64,000 nucleotides of DNA from Exiguobacterium sp. AM39-5BH (GTDB lineage Bacteria; Bacillota; Bacilli; Exiguobacteriales; Exiguobacteriaceae), in contig NZ_QSGS01000003.1 of assembly GCF_003467445.1 (NCBI RefSeq), positions 186,001-250,000 of the forward strand, read 5' to 3'. Numbering within the stretch: position 1 is the stretch's first letter; every line of letters starts with the position of its first letter. Position numbers and translations under genes: made by a program. Positions 1 to 10,371 of this stretch are shown here, in pieces. A model generated the notes under the pieces. That model saw only the letters and a list, made by a program, of their open reading frames with translations, ran no database searches and was not told where the DNA came from.

Positions 1-2
1 TC

Positions 3-953
3 GTCCTCGTCTACGGTGCCTACTTGACGTATCAAGGGCAACTGTCTTACGGACAGCTCGTCGGCTTCATCCTCTATATGAACTTGCTCATCAAGCCAAT
101 TGAGAAAATCACGGCCCTCCTCGAGATGTATCCGAAAGGGATGGCCGGCTTCAAACGATTCACGCAGTTATTGGACGAGGTGCCGGATATCGAGAACCGG
201 CCGGACGCTGTTGATGTCACAGCCCTGAAAGGCGATATCGCTTTTCATAACGTCTCGTTCGGCTACTCGGACTATCGCCAAGTGTTGACCGACATCAACC
301 TCGACATCAAATCGGGTACGACGGTCGCCCTCGTCGGGACGAGCGGGGCCGGGAAAACGACAATCTGTTCGCTCATCCCGCGTTTCTACGACGTGACAAA
401 CGGTGCCATCACGATCGATGGCATGGACATCCGCGATATGACGAAAGAGAGCCTGCGTCGTCAAATCGGAATCGTGCAACAAGACGTGTTCTTGTTCGCA
501 GGAACGCTCCGTGAGAACATCGCTTACGGGAAGCTGGATGCGACCGACGCGGAAATCATGCATGCGGTCGAGAAAGCGCATTTGAACTCGCTCGTCGATG
601 AGTTGCAGTACGGTCTCGATACGCAAATCGGGGAGCGGGGCTTGAAGCTGTCGGGTGGACAGAAACAGCGGATTGCCATCGCCCGAATGTTCCTCAAAAA
701 TCCCCCGATCTTGATTTTGGACGAGGCGACGTCCGCGCTCGACACGGAGACGGAAGCGATCATTCAAGATTCGCTCAACGAACTCGCGGCCGACCGGACG
801 ACGCTCATCATTGCCCACCGCTTAGCGACGGTGAAAAATGCCGATCGCATCCTCGTCGTCACTGCTGACGGTATCGTCGAGGATGGGACGCACGATGAAT
901 TGAGCATGAAAGGCGGCGTGTTCGCCGGATTGCTCAGACGCCAACAACTATAA
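3..953 (+). CDS. ABC exporter half-transporter, C-terminal part (5' end outside window)
   Basis: The frame is open from the first bases of the window, so the N-terminus is missing. The visible part begins in the last membrane helices of an exporter-type transmembrane domain and runs into a complete nucleotide-binding domain. Walker A is GTSGAGKTT, the signature is LSGGQKQR, Walker B is ILILDEATSALD and the switch histidine lies in IIAHRL. Fusion of membrane and ATPase domains in one chain is typical of MsbA/YknU-like multidrug or lipid exporters that work as dimers. The substrate cannot be told from the sequence. No clear terminator follows directly; a dehydrogenase pseudogene lies downstream. 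The family is certain, the specific role is not. Confidence 0.93.
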   Translation, partial: VLVYGAYLTYQGQLSYGQLVGFILYMNLLIKPIEKITALLEMYPKGMAGFKRFTQLLDEVPDIENRPDAVDVTALKGDIAFHNVSFGYSDYRQVLTDINLDIKSGTTVALVGTSGAGKTTICSLIPRFYDVTNGAITIDGMDIRDMTKESLRRQIGIVQQDVFLFAGTLRENIAYGKLDATDAEIMHAVEKAHLNSLVDELQYGLDTQIGERGLKLSGGQKQRIAIARMFLKNPPILILDEATSALDTETEAIIQDSLNELAADRTTLIIAHRLATVKNADRILVVTADGIVEDGTHDELSMKGGVFAGLLRRQQL

Positions 954-1035
954 GGAATGGGCAGCCACCAATATTTTTGGTGCTGTCGTGCGTGAGTGGG
1001 TTACAGACAGACAAATGTCATGAGAAGGAAAACAA

Positions 1036-1422
1036 GTGACGAAAGCAGTACAGGTCAATGGAGCAAGCGGTGTGGTCGGTTCATTCAACATCCAGATGGT
1101 GAACCAACATGGTGCGAACGTATTCTCCATCGTCGGCGACGCCTTGTTCGCGATATCACTCGAGGTAGGAAAAAATGGCGGTAAACACTGTATTTCCGGT
1201 TCGGCTGGTGGACAACAGACGAACCTCGACTTCCGGACGATATATTTGAAACACATCGCTATGTATGGCTCCGTGCTCGACACGCAGGCCGAGTTCGAAG
1301 CGATTGAAGTAGGGAAAATTTGACCGATTGTCGACCGGCAATTCCCATTTGAGGAAGCGCATGGTGCATAGATATATTTCAAACAACACGGCAAGTTCGG
1401 TAAAATCGTTCTCGTCCCATAA
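1036..1422 (+). pseudogene. Decayed zinc-type alcohol dehydrogenase / quinone oxidoreductase C-terminal half
   Basis: One reading frame from 1036 to the stop at 1420-1422 keeps the pattern of the C-terminal half of medium-chain dehydrogenases. There is a nucleotide-binding loop NGASGVVGSFNIQ, then GGKHCISGSAGG, then LDFRTIYLKHIAMYGS, and finally the family ending FGKIVLVP. The same frame is interrupted by TGA at 1321-1323 and TAG at 1369-1371, and the N-terminal catalytic half is absent, with a stop in frame at 1021-1023. Frame is kept across both stops, so these are substitutions and not the single-base deletions seen elsewhere in this window. It is therefore a genuine relic, most like the MDR/crotonyl-CoA reductase-type dehydrogenases. 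The assignment rests on motif order and no alignment was run. Confidence 0.7.
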
Positions 1423-1428
1423 CGAAAA

Positions 1429-1470
1429 GAGAGGAAACCGGACGACGATGTCCGATTTCCTCTCTTTTTT
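1429..1470. terminator. Bidirectional hairpin terminator
   Basis: A 15-bp stem with one mismatch (1429-1443 with 1450-1464) is followed by a T run on the + strand. It separates the dehydrogenase relic from the convergent yczE-like gene. Confidence 0.75.
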
Positions 1471-2113
1471 ATGCGGCCACTTTCGCCCGGTCGATGACCG
1501 AGACGAGCCGCCGGAACTGTTCGAGCCAAAACTGGAAGAACGGGCCGATCAGGAAAATCGACAGCACCGTTCCGAAGAAGACGGGGCCGCCGAGCACCCA
1601 GCCGATGAGGCAGGCCGTCAGTTCCATCCACGTCCGCATCATGCGGACCGACGTGTTGAATCGATCGGCCAAGGCGAGCGTCAACCCGTCCCGTGGGCCG
1701 GCCCCATAACCGATGGCGACGTACAAACCAGCACCCATCCCGATGACGAAGATGCCGAGGACGAGCCAGGCGATGTTGAGCGCGACGCCGTCGAGCTGCG
1801 GCAACCAATGCTGGTCGAGAATCAAGTTCATGAACACGCCGACGAAGACGGCATTGACGAGCGTCCCGAACTGGGGCCGAATCCGGTCCAGTATGTACTT
1901 GCAGAGGACGAGCAAAAGACCGACGAGCAAGATGATCGTCCCGACGGAAATCGGGGTGTGCCGGGCGAGCCCGAGATGGAGCACGTCCCATGTCGACACG
2001 CCGAGGTCGGCCGTGATCATCATCGAAGATCCGAGGGCGAGCAAGAACAGACCGCCCATGAATAACGCCCACTTCAAACTGATTCGTAAAAATTGTACCC
2101 CTACCGTGTGCAT
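1469..2113 (-). CDS. YczE/YyaS/YitT-type integral membrane protein
   Basis: This 214-residue protein is almost entirely hydrophobic, with about five to six membrane segments. It carries the family phrases ALGSSMMITADLGVSTWDVLH near residue 26 and YGAGPRDGL near residue 135, which I recognise from the YczE/YyaS group of membrane proteins. The biochemical role of the family is not established; in Bacillus YczE has been linked to surfactin production. Translation starts at ATG 2113, behind a GAGGCG ribosome site. It stands alone, convergent with the relic on its left. Family call is good, function unknown. Confidence 0.8.
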   Translation of the reverse strand: MHTVGVQFLRISLKWALFMGGLFLLALGSSMMITADLGVSTWDVLHLGLARHTPISVGTIILLVGLLLVLCKYILDRIRPQFGTLVNAVFVGVFMNLILDQHWLPQLDGVALNIAWLVLGIFVIGMGAGLYVAIGYGAGPRDGLTLALADRFNTSVRMMRTWMELTACLIGWVLGGPVFFGTVLSIFLIGPFFQFWLEQFRRLVSVIDRAKVAA

Positions 2114-2175
2114 GGTGGTCGCCTCGATTCCCTAAAATGTTCCATCATCATATCATATTTGGTTTCAACACTAAG

Positions 2176-2205
2176 AAAAAAACGCCTCGGACGAGGTCCG
2201 AAGCG
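2176..2205 (-). terminator. Rho-independent terminator of the small basic gene
   Basis: On the minus strand a 10-bp stem (2196-2205 with 2183-2192, one G-U type pair) is followed by a run of seven T (A run at 2176-2182 on the + strand). Confidence 0.7.
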
Positions 2206-2211
2206 CTTGGA

Positions 2212-2328
2212 TCATTTTTTAGGTGTCGATGTTTTCTTAGCTTTGTTCTTTTTATAATAATCGTAGACGAACGGTGCGACCGCCGTCGCGACTTTAATGA
2301 GTGTCCCAAATTTACCTTTTCTAGCCAT
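2212..2328 (-). CDS. Small basic protein, 38 residues, unrecognised
   Basis: This short gene starts at ATG 2328, preceded by the strong ribosome site AAAGGGG seven bases upstream, and ends at TGA 2212-2214 directly before its own hairpin terminator. The peptide begins MARKGKFGTLIKV, has a short hydrophobic/aromatic middle and a lysine-rich tail (KKNKAKK, then PKK). This suggests a nucleic-acid or membrane-surface binding peptide, but nothing more can be said. A good start site plus a dedicated terminator is the main support that it is real. Confidence 0.55.
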   Translation of the reverse strand: MARKGKFGTLIKVATAVAPFVYDYYKKNKAKKTSTPKK

Positions 2329-2458
2329 GTTGCTGCACCCCTTTCTGTTCTAATGATGTATATTCCACCGGTTCCAGAAATGAAAACATATTTCGTACAA
2401 TTTCGTGTAAGCGAACACCGGGATTCATGTCCCATAATGGGGGGAGGAGGCGAAAAAG

Positions 2459-3673
2459 ATGAAGACGATTATCTGGTATCAAAACGATTTACGGGTCGAC
2501 GACCATCGTCCGCTCGAAGAGGCGTTCCTCCATGGCGATTCCATCGAGGGTCATTACGTCATTCCACAAGAAGAGCTCATCGAAAACCGATTCGGCCATA
2601 TTCCGCTCGGACCACGTCGACTTCAGTTTTTGAACGAGTCACTCGACGACTTGGCCGGTTCGCTTGCAGCGCTCGGCATCCCGCTCTTTGTGCATGTCGG
2701 CCATCCGCTCGATGTCGTAGACCCCACCGACCGTCTCTTGTTCCAACGGTCGATCGGCTATAACGAACGGAAGCGCGAATGTGAGGTCATGACTGCGTGG
2801 CAAGGCGAGTGTCAAGCGTTCGACGGGTTCACGCTTTATCCACGGGACGAGATTCCGTTCGAGAAATTACCATTCCTCTTCACAGAGTTCCGGAAAGCGG
2901 TGGAGACTGAGGCGAGACCGGAACGCTTGATTGAGCGCTCGCCTGCGCAGGAAATGCGTGCCGTCGATTTTCCGGTCGCTTATGAACAGCCGGAGCAAGA
3001 CGCACGGACTGCGTTTCCGTTTCGAGGCGGGGAATGGGCAGGTCGAGAGCGGCTCGCTGCCTATGTGGCCGGTCCGGTCCGGACGTATAAAGAGACAAGG
3101 AACGGCTTCGGGATTGACGATTCGTCGAAACTGTCGGCTTATCTCGCCAACGGTTCACTCTCTCCGCGGCGGGTGCTGCACGAGCTCGAGCACCATGAAC
3201 GCTCATATGGTGCGAATGAGTCAACGTATTGGCTCTATTTCGAGTTGCTTTGGCGCGAGTTCTTTCAATGGGTCGCCCTCGAGCAAGGCAAACGACTGTT
3301 CCGGACCCAAGGTATCCGCGCGAAACAAAAATCGTGGCACGTCGACGACGATGTCATCGCGCGCTGGCAGGCGGGTGAGACAGGCGTCGACTTCGTCGAT
3401 GCGTTCATGCGTGAATTGAACGCGACGGGATGGATGTCAAACCGGGGGCGACAAATCGTCGCGAATTACTTTGCGAAAGAACGTGGACAAGACTGGCGTA
3501 TCGGCGCGTCGTATTTCGAATCGATGCTGATCGATTACGATGTTGCCAGCAATACCGGCAATTGGGCGTACCAGGCCGGCGTCGGCAACGACTCGCGGGA
3601 CCGTCGATTTAACATCTCGCGGCAACGAGATACGTATGACCCGACCGGTGCGTTTCGTAACAGGTGGTTGTAA
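2459..3673 (+). CDS. DASH-type cryptochrome / photolyase-family flavoprotein
   Basis: The 404-residue protein has an N-terminal photolyase domain (starting MKTIIWYQNDLRVDDHRPL) and a C-terminal FAD-binding domain. Diagnostic phrases are YKETRNGFG, DDSSKLSAYLANGSLSPR, TGWMSNRGRQIVANYF, DYDVASNTGNWAYQAGVGND and FNISRQRDTYDPTG. The last two match the DASH subgroup, which repairs cyclobutane dimers mainly in single-stranded DNA or acts as a photoreceptor. The start ATG 2459 follows GGGGGGAGGCG. The protein stops only a few residues after the YDPTG motif, whereas most DASH proteins I know continue for roughly 15 to 60 residues; neither other frame continues the family pattern. It is a single-gene unit; the 6S RNA promoter begins directly after it. 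Confidence 0.85.
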   Translation: MKTIIWYQNDLRVDDHRPLEEAFLHGDSIEGHYVIPQEELIENRFGHIPLGPRRLQFLNESLDDLAGSLAALGIPLFVHVGHPLDVVDPTDRLLFQRSIGYNERKRECEVMTAWQGECQAFDGFTLYPRDEIPFEKLPFLFTEFRKAVETEARPERLIERSPAQEMRAVDFPVAYEQPEQDARTAFPFRGGEWAGRERLAAYVAGPVRTYKETRNGFGIDDSSKLSAYLANGSLSPRRVLHELEHHERSYGANESTYWLYFELLWREFFQWVALEQGKRLFRTQGIRAKQKSWHVDDDVIARWQAGETGVDFVDAFMRELNATGWMSNRGRQIVANYFAKERGQDWRIGASYFESMLIDYDVASNTGNWAYQAGVGNDSRDRRFNISRQRDTYDPTGAFRNRWL

Positions 3674-3704
3674 CGAAACTGTCACTCGAAGTCATCGTTT
3701 CTGA

Positions 3705-3734
3705 TTGACTTCTTTTTACAGACAGTGCTATAGT
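3705..3734 (+). promoter_or_regulatory. Promoter of 6S RNA
   Basis: TTGACT (3705-3710), an 18-bp spacer and TATAGT (3729-3734) lie just before the start of the 6S RNA closing stem. Confidence 0.65.
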
Positions 3735-3744
3735 AAAATCAACA

Positions 3745-3936
3745 GATGGGATACCTGAGGTGTACGAGAGCCGCCTTCGTTATTTTGAGCCAACACTTTG
3801 AATACGGGAGACCGAACTGCTATCCAGATCAACTGCCTCATCACGTGCAGGAGGACTTGTGAAGGGGACGCTAGGTCACCCACCTGCTTAAGCAGGTTCA
3901 AAAGCAGGGCATCGTCACGGCACTCCGGGCCCCATC
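3745..3936 (+). ncRNA. ssrS: 6S RNA (RNA polymerase sigma-A holoenzyme regulator)
   Basis: Roughly 190 bases between the cryptochrome and tcdA have the layout of 6S RNA. The ends pair: GATGGG (3745-3750) with CCCATC (3931-3936), then CCTGAGGTG with CACTCCGGG. Conserved blocks resembling 6S RNAs are CCTGAGGTGTACG near the 5' end, TTTGAGCCAA, and a 3' part with CACCTGCTTAAGCAGG and a GGCA-CTCC ending. 6S RNA mimics an open promoter and traps the housekeeping polymerase in stationary phase. The position before the yrvM/tcdA orthologue matches B. subtilis 6S-1 (bsrA), which lies in the aspS-yrvM interval. The identification comes from recalled sequence and structure; a covariance search was not run. 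Confidence 0.85.
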
Positions 3937-3975
3937 GATTTTTTTGTGAAAAACGTCGCTAGACGTCTTTTTTTT
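3937..3975 (+). terminator. Terminator region after 6S RNA
   Basis: The closing stem of the 6S RNA is followed by a T run (3939-3945). A second small hairpin ACGTC-GCTA-GACGT (3953-3966) with eight T follows. Confidence 0.65.
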
Positions 3976-4031
3976 GATTATAATTCCGAGTAAAATAGTG
4001 TGAGAAAATAGGATTCATTTGGAGGAAGAGT

Positions 4032-4799
4032 ATGTTACACCAGTTTTCACGAAATGAGTTGGCCATCGGTCAAGAAGGTTTAGAAGCGTTAAAAGGAAAG
4101 ACGGTCGCCATCCTCGGCGTCGGCGGTGTCGGGTCGTTCGCGGCCGAGGCACTCGCGCGCAGTGGCGTCGGGCGCATCGTCCTCGTCGATAAGGACGACA
4201 TCGACATCACGAACGTCAACCGCCAAATTCACGCGCTCTTATCGACGGTCGGACAACCGAAAGTCGAAGCGATGGGGACCCGTCTCCTTGACATCAATCC
4301 GGAGCTTGAGCTCGTCAAATTGAAGATGTTCTATACGGAAGAGACGTTTGAAGAGTTCTTCGCGCAAGACCTTGACTTCGTCATCGATGCCTCGGATACG
4401 ATTATCTATAAGATTCATTTGATCGTCGAGTGCAAACGCCGTGGCATCCCGGTCATCTCGAGTATGGGCATGGCCAACAAGATGGACCCGACACGCATCA
4501 AAGTCGTTGACATCAAAGACACGACGTATGACCCGATTGCCAAGATGGTCCGGACGCGTCTCCGCAAAGAACGCATCCATAAAGGCGTCCCAGTTGTCTT
4601 CTCGGACGAGTCACCGATCGTGACACGTGAGGACGTGAACGAGGTCGTCGGGAAGAAAGATGCCGCGATTCGTAAAGCGAAGATGCCACCGAGTTCGAAC
4701 GCGTTCGTCCCTTCGGTCGCAGGACTCGTCGCAGCGGGATACGTCATCAATCAAATGCTCGAGACAGCGGGTGTCGAGATCAACCGCATCCAGAAATAA
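4032..4799 (+). CDS. tcdA: tRNA threonylcarbamoyladenosine dehydratase (YrvM/TcdA)
   Basis: This 255-residue protein has the ThiF/MoeB/E1-like adenylation fold. The nucleotide loop is VAILGVGGVGSFAAEAL at residue 29, followed by LVDKDDIDITNVNRQ and later VIDASDTIIYK. The enzyme uses ATP to cyclise t6A37 in tRNAs that read ANN codons to ct6A. Length and motifs fit TcdA better than MoeB or ThiF because the protein is short and lacks the CxxC zinc pairs and a rhodanese domain. ATG 4032 follows GGAGGAAG. The location next to 6S RNA and rarA reproduces the yrvM-yrvN order of B. subtilis. Confidence 0.92.
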   Translation: MLHQFSRNELAIGQEGLEALKGKTVAILGVGGVGSFAAEALARSGVGRIVLVDKDDIDITNVNRQIHALLSTVGQPKVEAMGTRLLDINPELELVKLKMFYTEETFEEFFAQDLDFVIDASDTIIYKIHLIVECKRRGIPVISSMGMANKMDPTRIKVVDIKDTTYDPIAKMVRTRLRKERIHKGVPVVFSDESPIVTREDVNEVVGKKDAAIRKAKMPPSSNAFVPSVAGLVAAGYVINQMLETAGVEINRIQK

Positions 4800-4837
4800 A
4801 AAAACGACGCCGGCTCATCAGAGTCAGCGTCGTTTTT
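4797..4837. terminator. Bidirectional terminator between tcdA and rarA
   Basis: AACGACGC (4803-4810) pairs with GCGTCGTT (4827-4834), flanked by A and T runs on both sides. The last codons and stop of rarA lie inside the hairpin. Confidence 0.75.
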
Positions 4838-6131
4838 CCCAATAGTCGAGCCGTTTTTGCAGCTGTTGCTCGAAGCCACGGCTCGTCGGTGTATAATATT
4901 TAGGACGTTTCCGGGCCAGATTCTCTGGCCAATAGTTTTGCGGGACGTAGCCATCCTTCTCGTCGTGCGGATACTTGTAGCCGGCACCGTTGCCGAGCTC
5001 ACGCGCACCCGGGCTATGGGCGTCGCGGAGATGGACCGGGACCGGACCGCCTTCGACCGTGCGGACATGATGGATCGCCTTGTCGATGGCGGTGATGACC
5101 GCGTTCGATTTCGGTGCCGTCGCAAGATAAAGGACGGCCTGAGCCATCGGGATGCGCGCTTCCGGGAAACCGACGTGTTCGCTCGCGCGGGCGGCCGCAT
5201 CGACGATGAGGAGCGCATTCGGGTCACTGAGGCCGATATCCTCGGCCGCATGCACGTAGAGGCGGCGCATGATGAAGCGCGGCGATTCGCCGGCCTCGAT
5301 CATGACGGCGAGCCAGTACAGGGCGGCGTCCGGGTCGGAGCCACGAATCGACTTGATGAAAGCCGAGATGACGTCGTAATGTCGGTCGCCCGTCTTATCA
5401 TACTTGATGGCTTTTTGTTGAATCGACTCTTCCGCGACGTCGAGCGTGATGTCAATCTTGCCGTCGATCTCGGGTGTCGTCAACACTGCCAGTTCAAGTG
5501 CGTTCAACAGCACGCGGTAGTCACCGTCCGCCATTTTGATATAATGGTCCACGGCGGCTTCTTCAATGTGAACCGGATAGTTGCCGAGCCCTTTCGTGTC
5601 AGACAAGGCCCGTTCCAAGACGACGCGCAGTTCGTCTGGTCCAGGCGGTTCGAGCCGAAACACGGTCGCGCGCGACAGCAACGCCGCGTTGACCTCGAAA
5701 CTTGGGTTTTCGGTCGTCGCCCCGATCAAGATGAGCTTGCCGGCCTCAAGGGCCGGGAGCAGGGCGTCTTGTTGCAGTTTATTGAAACGATGAATCTCGT
5801 CTAAAAATAAAATCGTCCGGTCTTGTTCGAAGTCGAACCGGGCCTCGGCCTCACGGATGACACTTCGGAGTTCATCAAGTTTGGCCGTGACGGCGTTCAA
5901 TTGAACGAACGTCGCTTTCGTATAATTCGAGATGACACGGGCGAGCGTCGTCTTGCCCGTCCCCGGCGGTCCATACAGGATGATCGTGCCAAGGCGGTCG
6001 GCTTCGATCGCTCGGCGCAACAACTTGCCTTCGCCGATGATGTGGCGTTGACCGATGACTTCGTCTAACGTTTCCGGACGCATTCGGTTGGCAAGTGGGC
6101 CGCTATTCGATTGCTGAAATAAATCACTCAT
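4824..6131 (-). CDS. rarA: Replication-associated recombination protein A (RarA/MgsA AAA+ ATPase)
   Basis: The protein of 435 residues is an AAA+ ATPase of the clamp-loader group. It has RMRPETLDEVIGQRHI near the N-terminus, Walker A YGPPGTGKTTL, Walker B ILFLDEIHRF and sensor-1 IGATTENPS. RarA acts at stalled forks and with single-strand-binding protein. I chose ATG 6131 (MSDLFQQ) because AAAGGA lies 11 bases upstream; the frame is open further upstream, but that segment is not conserved in character. It is divergent from cymR with a short shared region and convergent with tcdA. Confidence 0.93.
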   Translation of the reverse strand: MSDLFQQSNSGPLANRMRPETLDEVIGQRHIIGEGKLLRRAIEADRLGTIILYGPPGTGKTTLARVISNYTKATFVQLNAVTAKLDELRSVIREAEARFDFEQDRTILFLDEIHRFNKLQQDALLPALEAGKLILIGATTENPSFEVNAALLSRATVFRLEPPGPDELRVVLERALSDTKGLGNYPVHIEEAAVDHYIKMADGDYRVLLNALELAVLTTPEIDGKIDITLDVAEESIQQKAIKYDKTGDRHYDVISAFIKSIRGSDPDAALYWLAVMIEAGESPRFIMRRLYVHAAEDIGLSDPNALLIVDAAARASEHVGFPEARIPMAQAVLYLATAPKSNAVITAIDKAIHHVRTVEGGPVPVHLRDAHSPGARELGNGAGYKYPHDEKDGYVPQNYWPENLARKRPKYYTPTSRGFEQQLQKRLDYWEKRR

Positions 6132-6191
6132 ACGTACACATTCCTTTCGACAAACGTTTGTTCGATTAGTATAGCAGAAGGAGACATGAAG

Positions 6192-6599
6192 ATGAAAATA
6201 TCTACAAAAGGTCGTTATGGATTGACGATCATGATCGCATTGGCCCGAGAGACGGACAACAAACCGCTCAGCTTGAAAAAGATTGCGGCCCGCCATGACT
6301 TGCCGGAACATTACTTAGAGCAGTTGATCGGTCCACTCCGCAATGGCGGACTCGTCAAGAGTGTCCGCGGCGCGTATGGCGGCTACCAGCTCGTCAAACC
6401 GGCGACAGACATCACAGCCGGAGAGATCATCCGTCTGCTCGAAGGTCCGCTGACGATCGTCGAGGACTCCGAAGCGGATGATGCCGTGAAACGAAAGCTA
6501 TGGGATAAAATTAAAGCCGCGATCGAGAAAGTGCTCGAAGAGACGACACTCGCCGATCTCGCTGAAGAAGATTCTGATGGCTATATGTTTTATATTTAA
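6192..6599 (+). CDS. cymR: Rrf2-family cysteine metabolism repressor CymR
   Basis: The protein has 135 residues and begins MKISTKGRYGLT, the classic Rrf2-family winged-helix start. EHYLEQLIGPLRNGGLVKSV and GAYGGYQL in the DNA-binding domain and the ending GYMFYI match Bacillus CymR closely. It lacks the three cysteines of IscR, as expected for CymR. In Bacillus it represses sulfur-uptake and cysteine genes, sensing via O-acetylserine and CysK. I chose ATG 6192 over 6186 because the site AAGGAGA is only two bases from 6186 and eight from 6192. It precedes iscS and mnmA and is probably cotranscribed. Confidence 0.92.
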   Translation: MKISTKGRYGLTIMIALARETDNKPLSLKKIAARHDLPEHYLEQLIGPLRNGGLVKSVRGAYGGYQLVKPATDITAGEIIRLLEGPLTIVEDSEADDAVKRKLWDKIKAAIEKVLEETTLADLAEEDSDGYMFYI

Positions 6600-6616
6600 A
6601 GGTGAGGTGAACGAAG

Positions 6617-8879
<2,263 letters not shown>

Positions 8880-8886
8880 GGTGATG

Positions 8887-9549
8887 ATGTTGAACGCAAA
8901 CGAATTAGGCATCCAAGCGATGCAACAAGGTGAGTTCGAACAGGCGGCCAAGCAGTTCAACGCTGCCATCGAAGCAGACTCAACCGACCCGACCGGTTAC
9001 GTCAACATGGGCACGCTGCTACAAGCGATCGGTGACCATGAACGTGCCGTCGTCTTTTACGATAAGGCGCTCGAACTCGACAACGCGTTCGGCGCGGCGC
9101 ATTATGCGAAGGGAGCACTCGCCTATGAGCTCGAACAGCTCGACTTGGCCGAGGCATCGCTTCGTCAGGCGCTCCTGACCGGAATGGACGACGCCGACCT
9201 TCATTTCATGCTCGGCTTGACGTACAAGGCACTGGGCGATTTCGTTCGCGCGTTGCCACGTCTTCGTGAAGCGATGAAGCAGGCGCCGGAAGACGTCGAG
9301 ATCTCGTTCCAGTACGGGCTCGCACTCGCACAGAACGAACAGCTCGATCTGGCCGTCGAAGCGCTCGAGCATACACTCGACCTCGACGCGAGCCATACGG
9401 ACGCGCGCTACAACTTGGCGATCGCTTACGCGTTTCTCGGCGAACAAGATAAGACATATGCTGAGCTTGAGCGTGTGCTCGAGTTGCAACCGGATCACGC
9501 GCTCGCCTTTGACGCAAAAACGAAAATGGATGAGTTGCTCGGTAACTGA
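8887..9549 (+). CDS. TPR-repeat protein (YrrB-like)
   Basis: About 220 residues made of six tetratricopeptide-like repeats with the A..A...Y..A...DP pattern, for instance GYVNMGTLLQAIGDHERAV and ARYNLAIAYAFLGEQDK. The TPR solenoid is a protein-binding scaffold; B. subtilis has a TPR gene (yrrB) at the same place between mnmA and recD2. Three start codons are possible: ATG 8884, ATG 8887 and TTG 8890. The GAGGTG site at 8878-8883 favours the later ones. It overlaps nothing, but follows the mnmA stop at once. Confidence 0.85.
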   Translation: MLNANELGIQAMQQGEFEQAAKQFNAAIEADSTDPTGYVNMGTLLQAIGDHERAVVFYDKALELDNAFGAAHYAKGALAYELEQLDLAEASLRQALLTGMDDADLHFMLGLTYKALGDFVRALPRLREAMKQAPEDVEISFQYGLALAQNEQLDLAVEALEHTLDLDASHTDARYNLAIAYAFLGEQDKTYAELERVLELQPDHALAFDAKTKMDELLGN

Positions 9550-9553
9550 ATCA

Positions 9554-9589
9554 ATAAAGCTCTCGCAGTGTTTGCGAGAAGCGCTTTAT
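9554..9589. terminator. Hairpin between convergent genes
   Basis: ATAAAGC-TCTCGCA pairs with TGCGAGA-AGC-GCTTTAT around a GTGTT loop. The stem is strong but no clear T run follows, so it is a probable bidirectional terminator. Confidence 0.55.
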
Positions 9590-9590
9590 G

Positions 9591-10037
9591 TTAGTCCCAA
9601 TAATGGAAGATGACGTTACCAATTGTCTCTGGCTCCCAATAATCGATTTCTCTGCGCTCCGCCTTGTTCAAAAATGGCTGAAGTTTCACATCAAACCGTT
9701 CATTCAGCTCCGCCGCTGACGGAATCTGGTAAGTGTCAGAAAACAAGTCGGTCAAATCGGGCACATCGATGAATTCATACTGGAATGGTTCGAGCTTCGA
9801 GATGCCGATGATTGGATACACTCTGCTGAGCAACACATAGATGCTGTGTCCTCGGATGGTGATGGTCGCTTGATCATAGTTCGGGGTGACCGAGTCCCCG
9901 AGGATGATGCTACACGTCCCACCTTTTCGACGGGCGTAATCGAAACAAACCATCTGGAATGTTTGATCATCAAACTCGGGAGTGGGGCAGTCACCGTACG
10001 AAAAGCCGGTGATACATTCTGGTAAGATGAGCGTCAT
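9591..10037 (-). CDS. Hypothetical protein, 148 residues
   Basis: I do not recognise this protein. It starts at ATG 10037, overlapping the stop of the upstream membrane gene as ATGA, so the two are translationally coupled. The protein is acidic and soluble, with paired short phrases (SYGDCPTPEF, RGHSIYVLLSRVYP, DVPDLTDLFSDTY) and a tryptophan-aspartate end. It could be a small domain-of-unknown-function or immunity-like protein, but nothing in it proves a role. The coupling with a small three-helix membrane protein is the only functional hint. Confidence 0.65.
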   Translation of the reverse strand: MTLILPECITGFSYGDCPTPEFDDQTFQMVCFDYARRKGGTCSIILGDSVTPNYDQATITIRGHSIYVLLSRVYPIIGISKLEPFQYEFIDVPDLTDLFSDTYQIPSAAELNERFDVKLQPFLNKAERREIDYWEPETIGNVIFHYWD

Positions 10038-10309
10038 GAAGCCATCTCCCCGATGATCCAAATCGAAATAGTAAACATCGTCACGAACAACGTGCCGGCG
10101 AGCGCGATATAGCTCCATATGACGCCCGTTCCTGATTTGGCCCGACGTATCCCGTCCGTCAAGATGAGCAATATGGCGCCGAACGACAAAAACGACAAGA
10201 CGGCGAACGAAGTCGGCCGGTCGAGTGTAGGAAACGCATCGAACACGAAAAAGAGTCCAAGTGTGAGTAGGATTAACCCCGTCATCATGAGAAGTGGGAA
10301 GAAACGCAT
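10034..10309 (-). CDS. Small membrane protein with three helices
   Basis: A 91-residue hydrophobic protein starting at ATG 10309 behind a GGAAAAGG-like site; a TTG at 10318 is possible. Hydrophobic segments lie at about residues 4-22, 30-48 and 62-84, with a short positively charged loop (GIRRAKSG). The family is not recognised. Its stop overlaps the start of the next gene, forming a two-gene unit. Confidence 0.7.
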   Translation of the reverse strand: MRFFPLLMMTGLILLTLGLFFVFDAFPTLDRPTSFAVLSFLSFGAILLILTDGIRRAKSGTGVIWSYIALAGTLFVTMFTISIWIIGEMAS

Positions 10310-10371
10310 AGAGCACAACCTTTTCCATTTTCTCTCATCGTATCATGTGAGTGAGCGGGCGTATATGCGAA

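Noticed and set aside
1328..2065. Long + strand frame antisense to the YczE-like gene
   Set aside because: It is the mirror of a clear membrane-protein gene, crosses the terminator and has an implausible His/Asp/Arg-rich composition.
6140..6165. Palindrome CAAACGTTTG between rarA and cymR as a LexA box
   Set aside because: It does not fit the CGAAC-N4-GTTCG spacing of the Bacillales SOS box.
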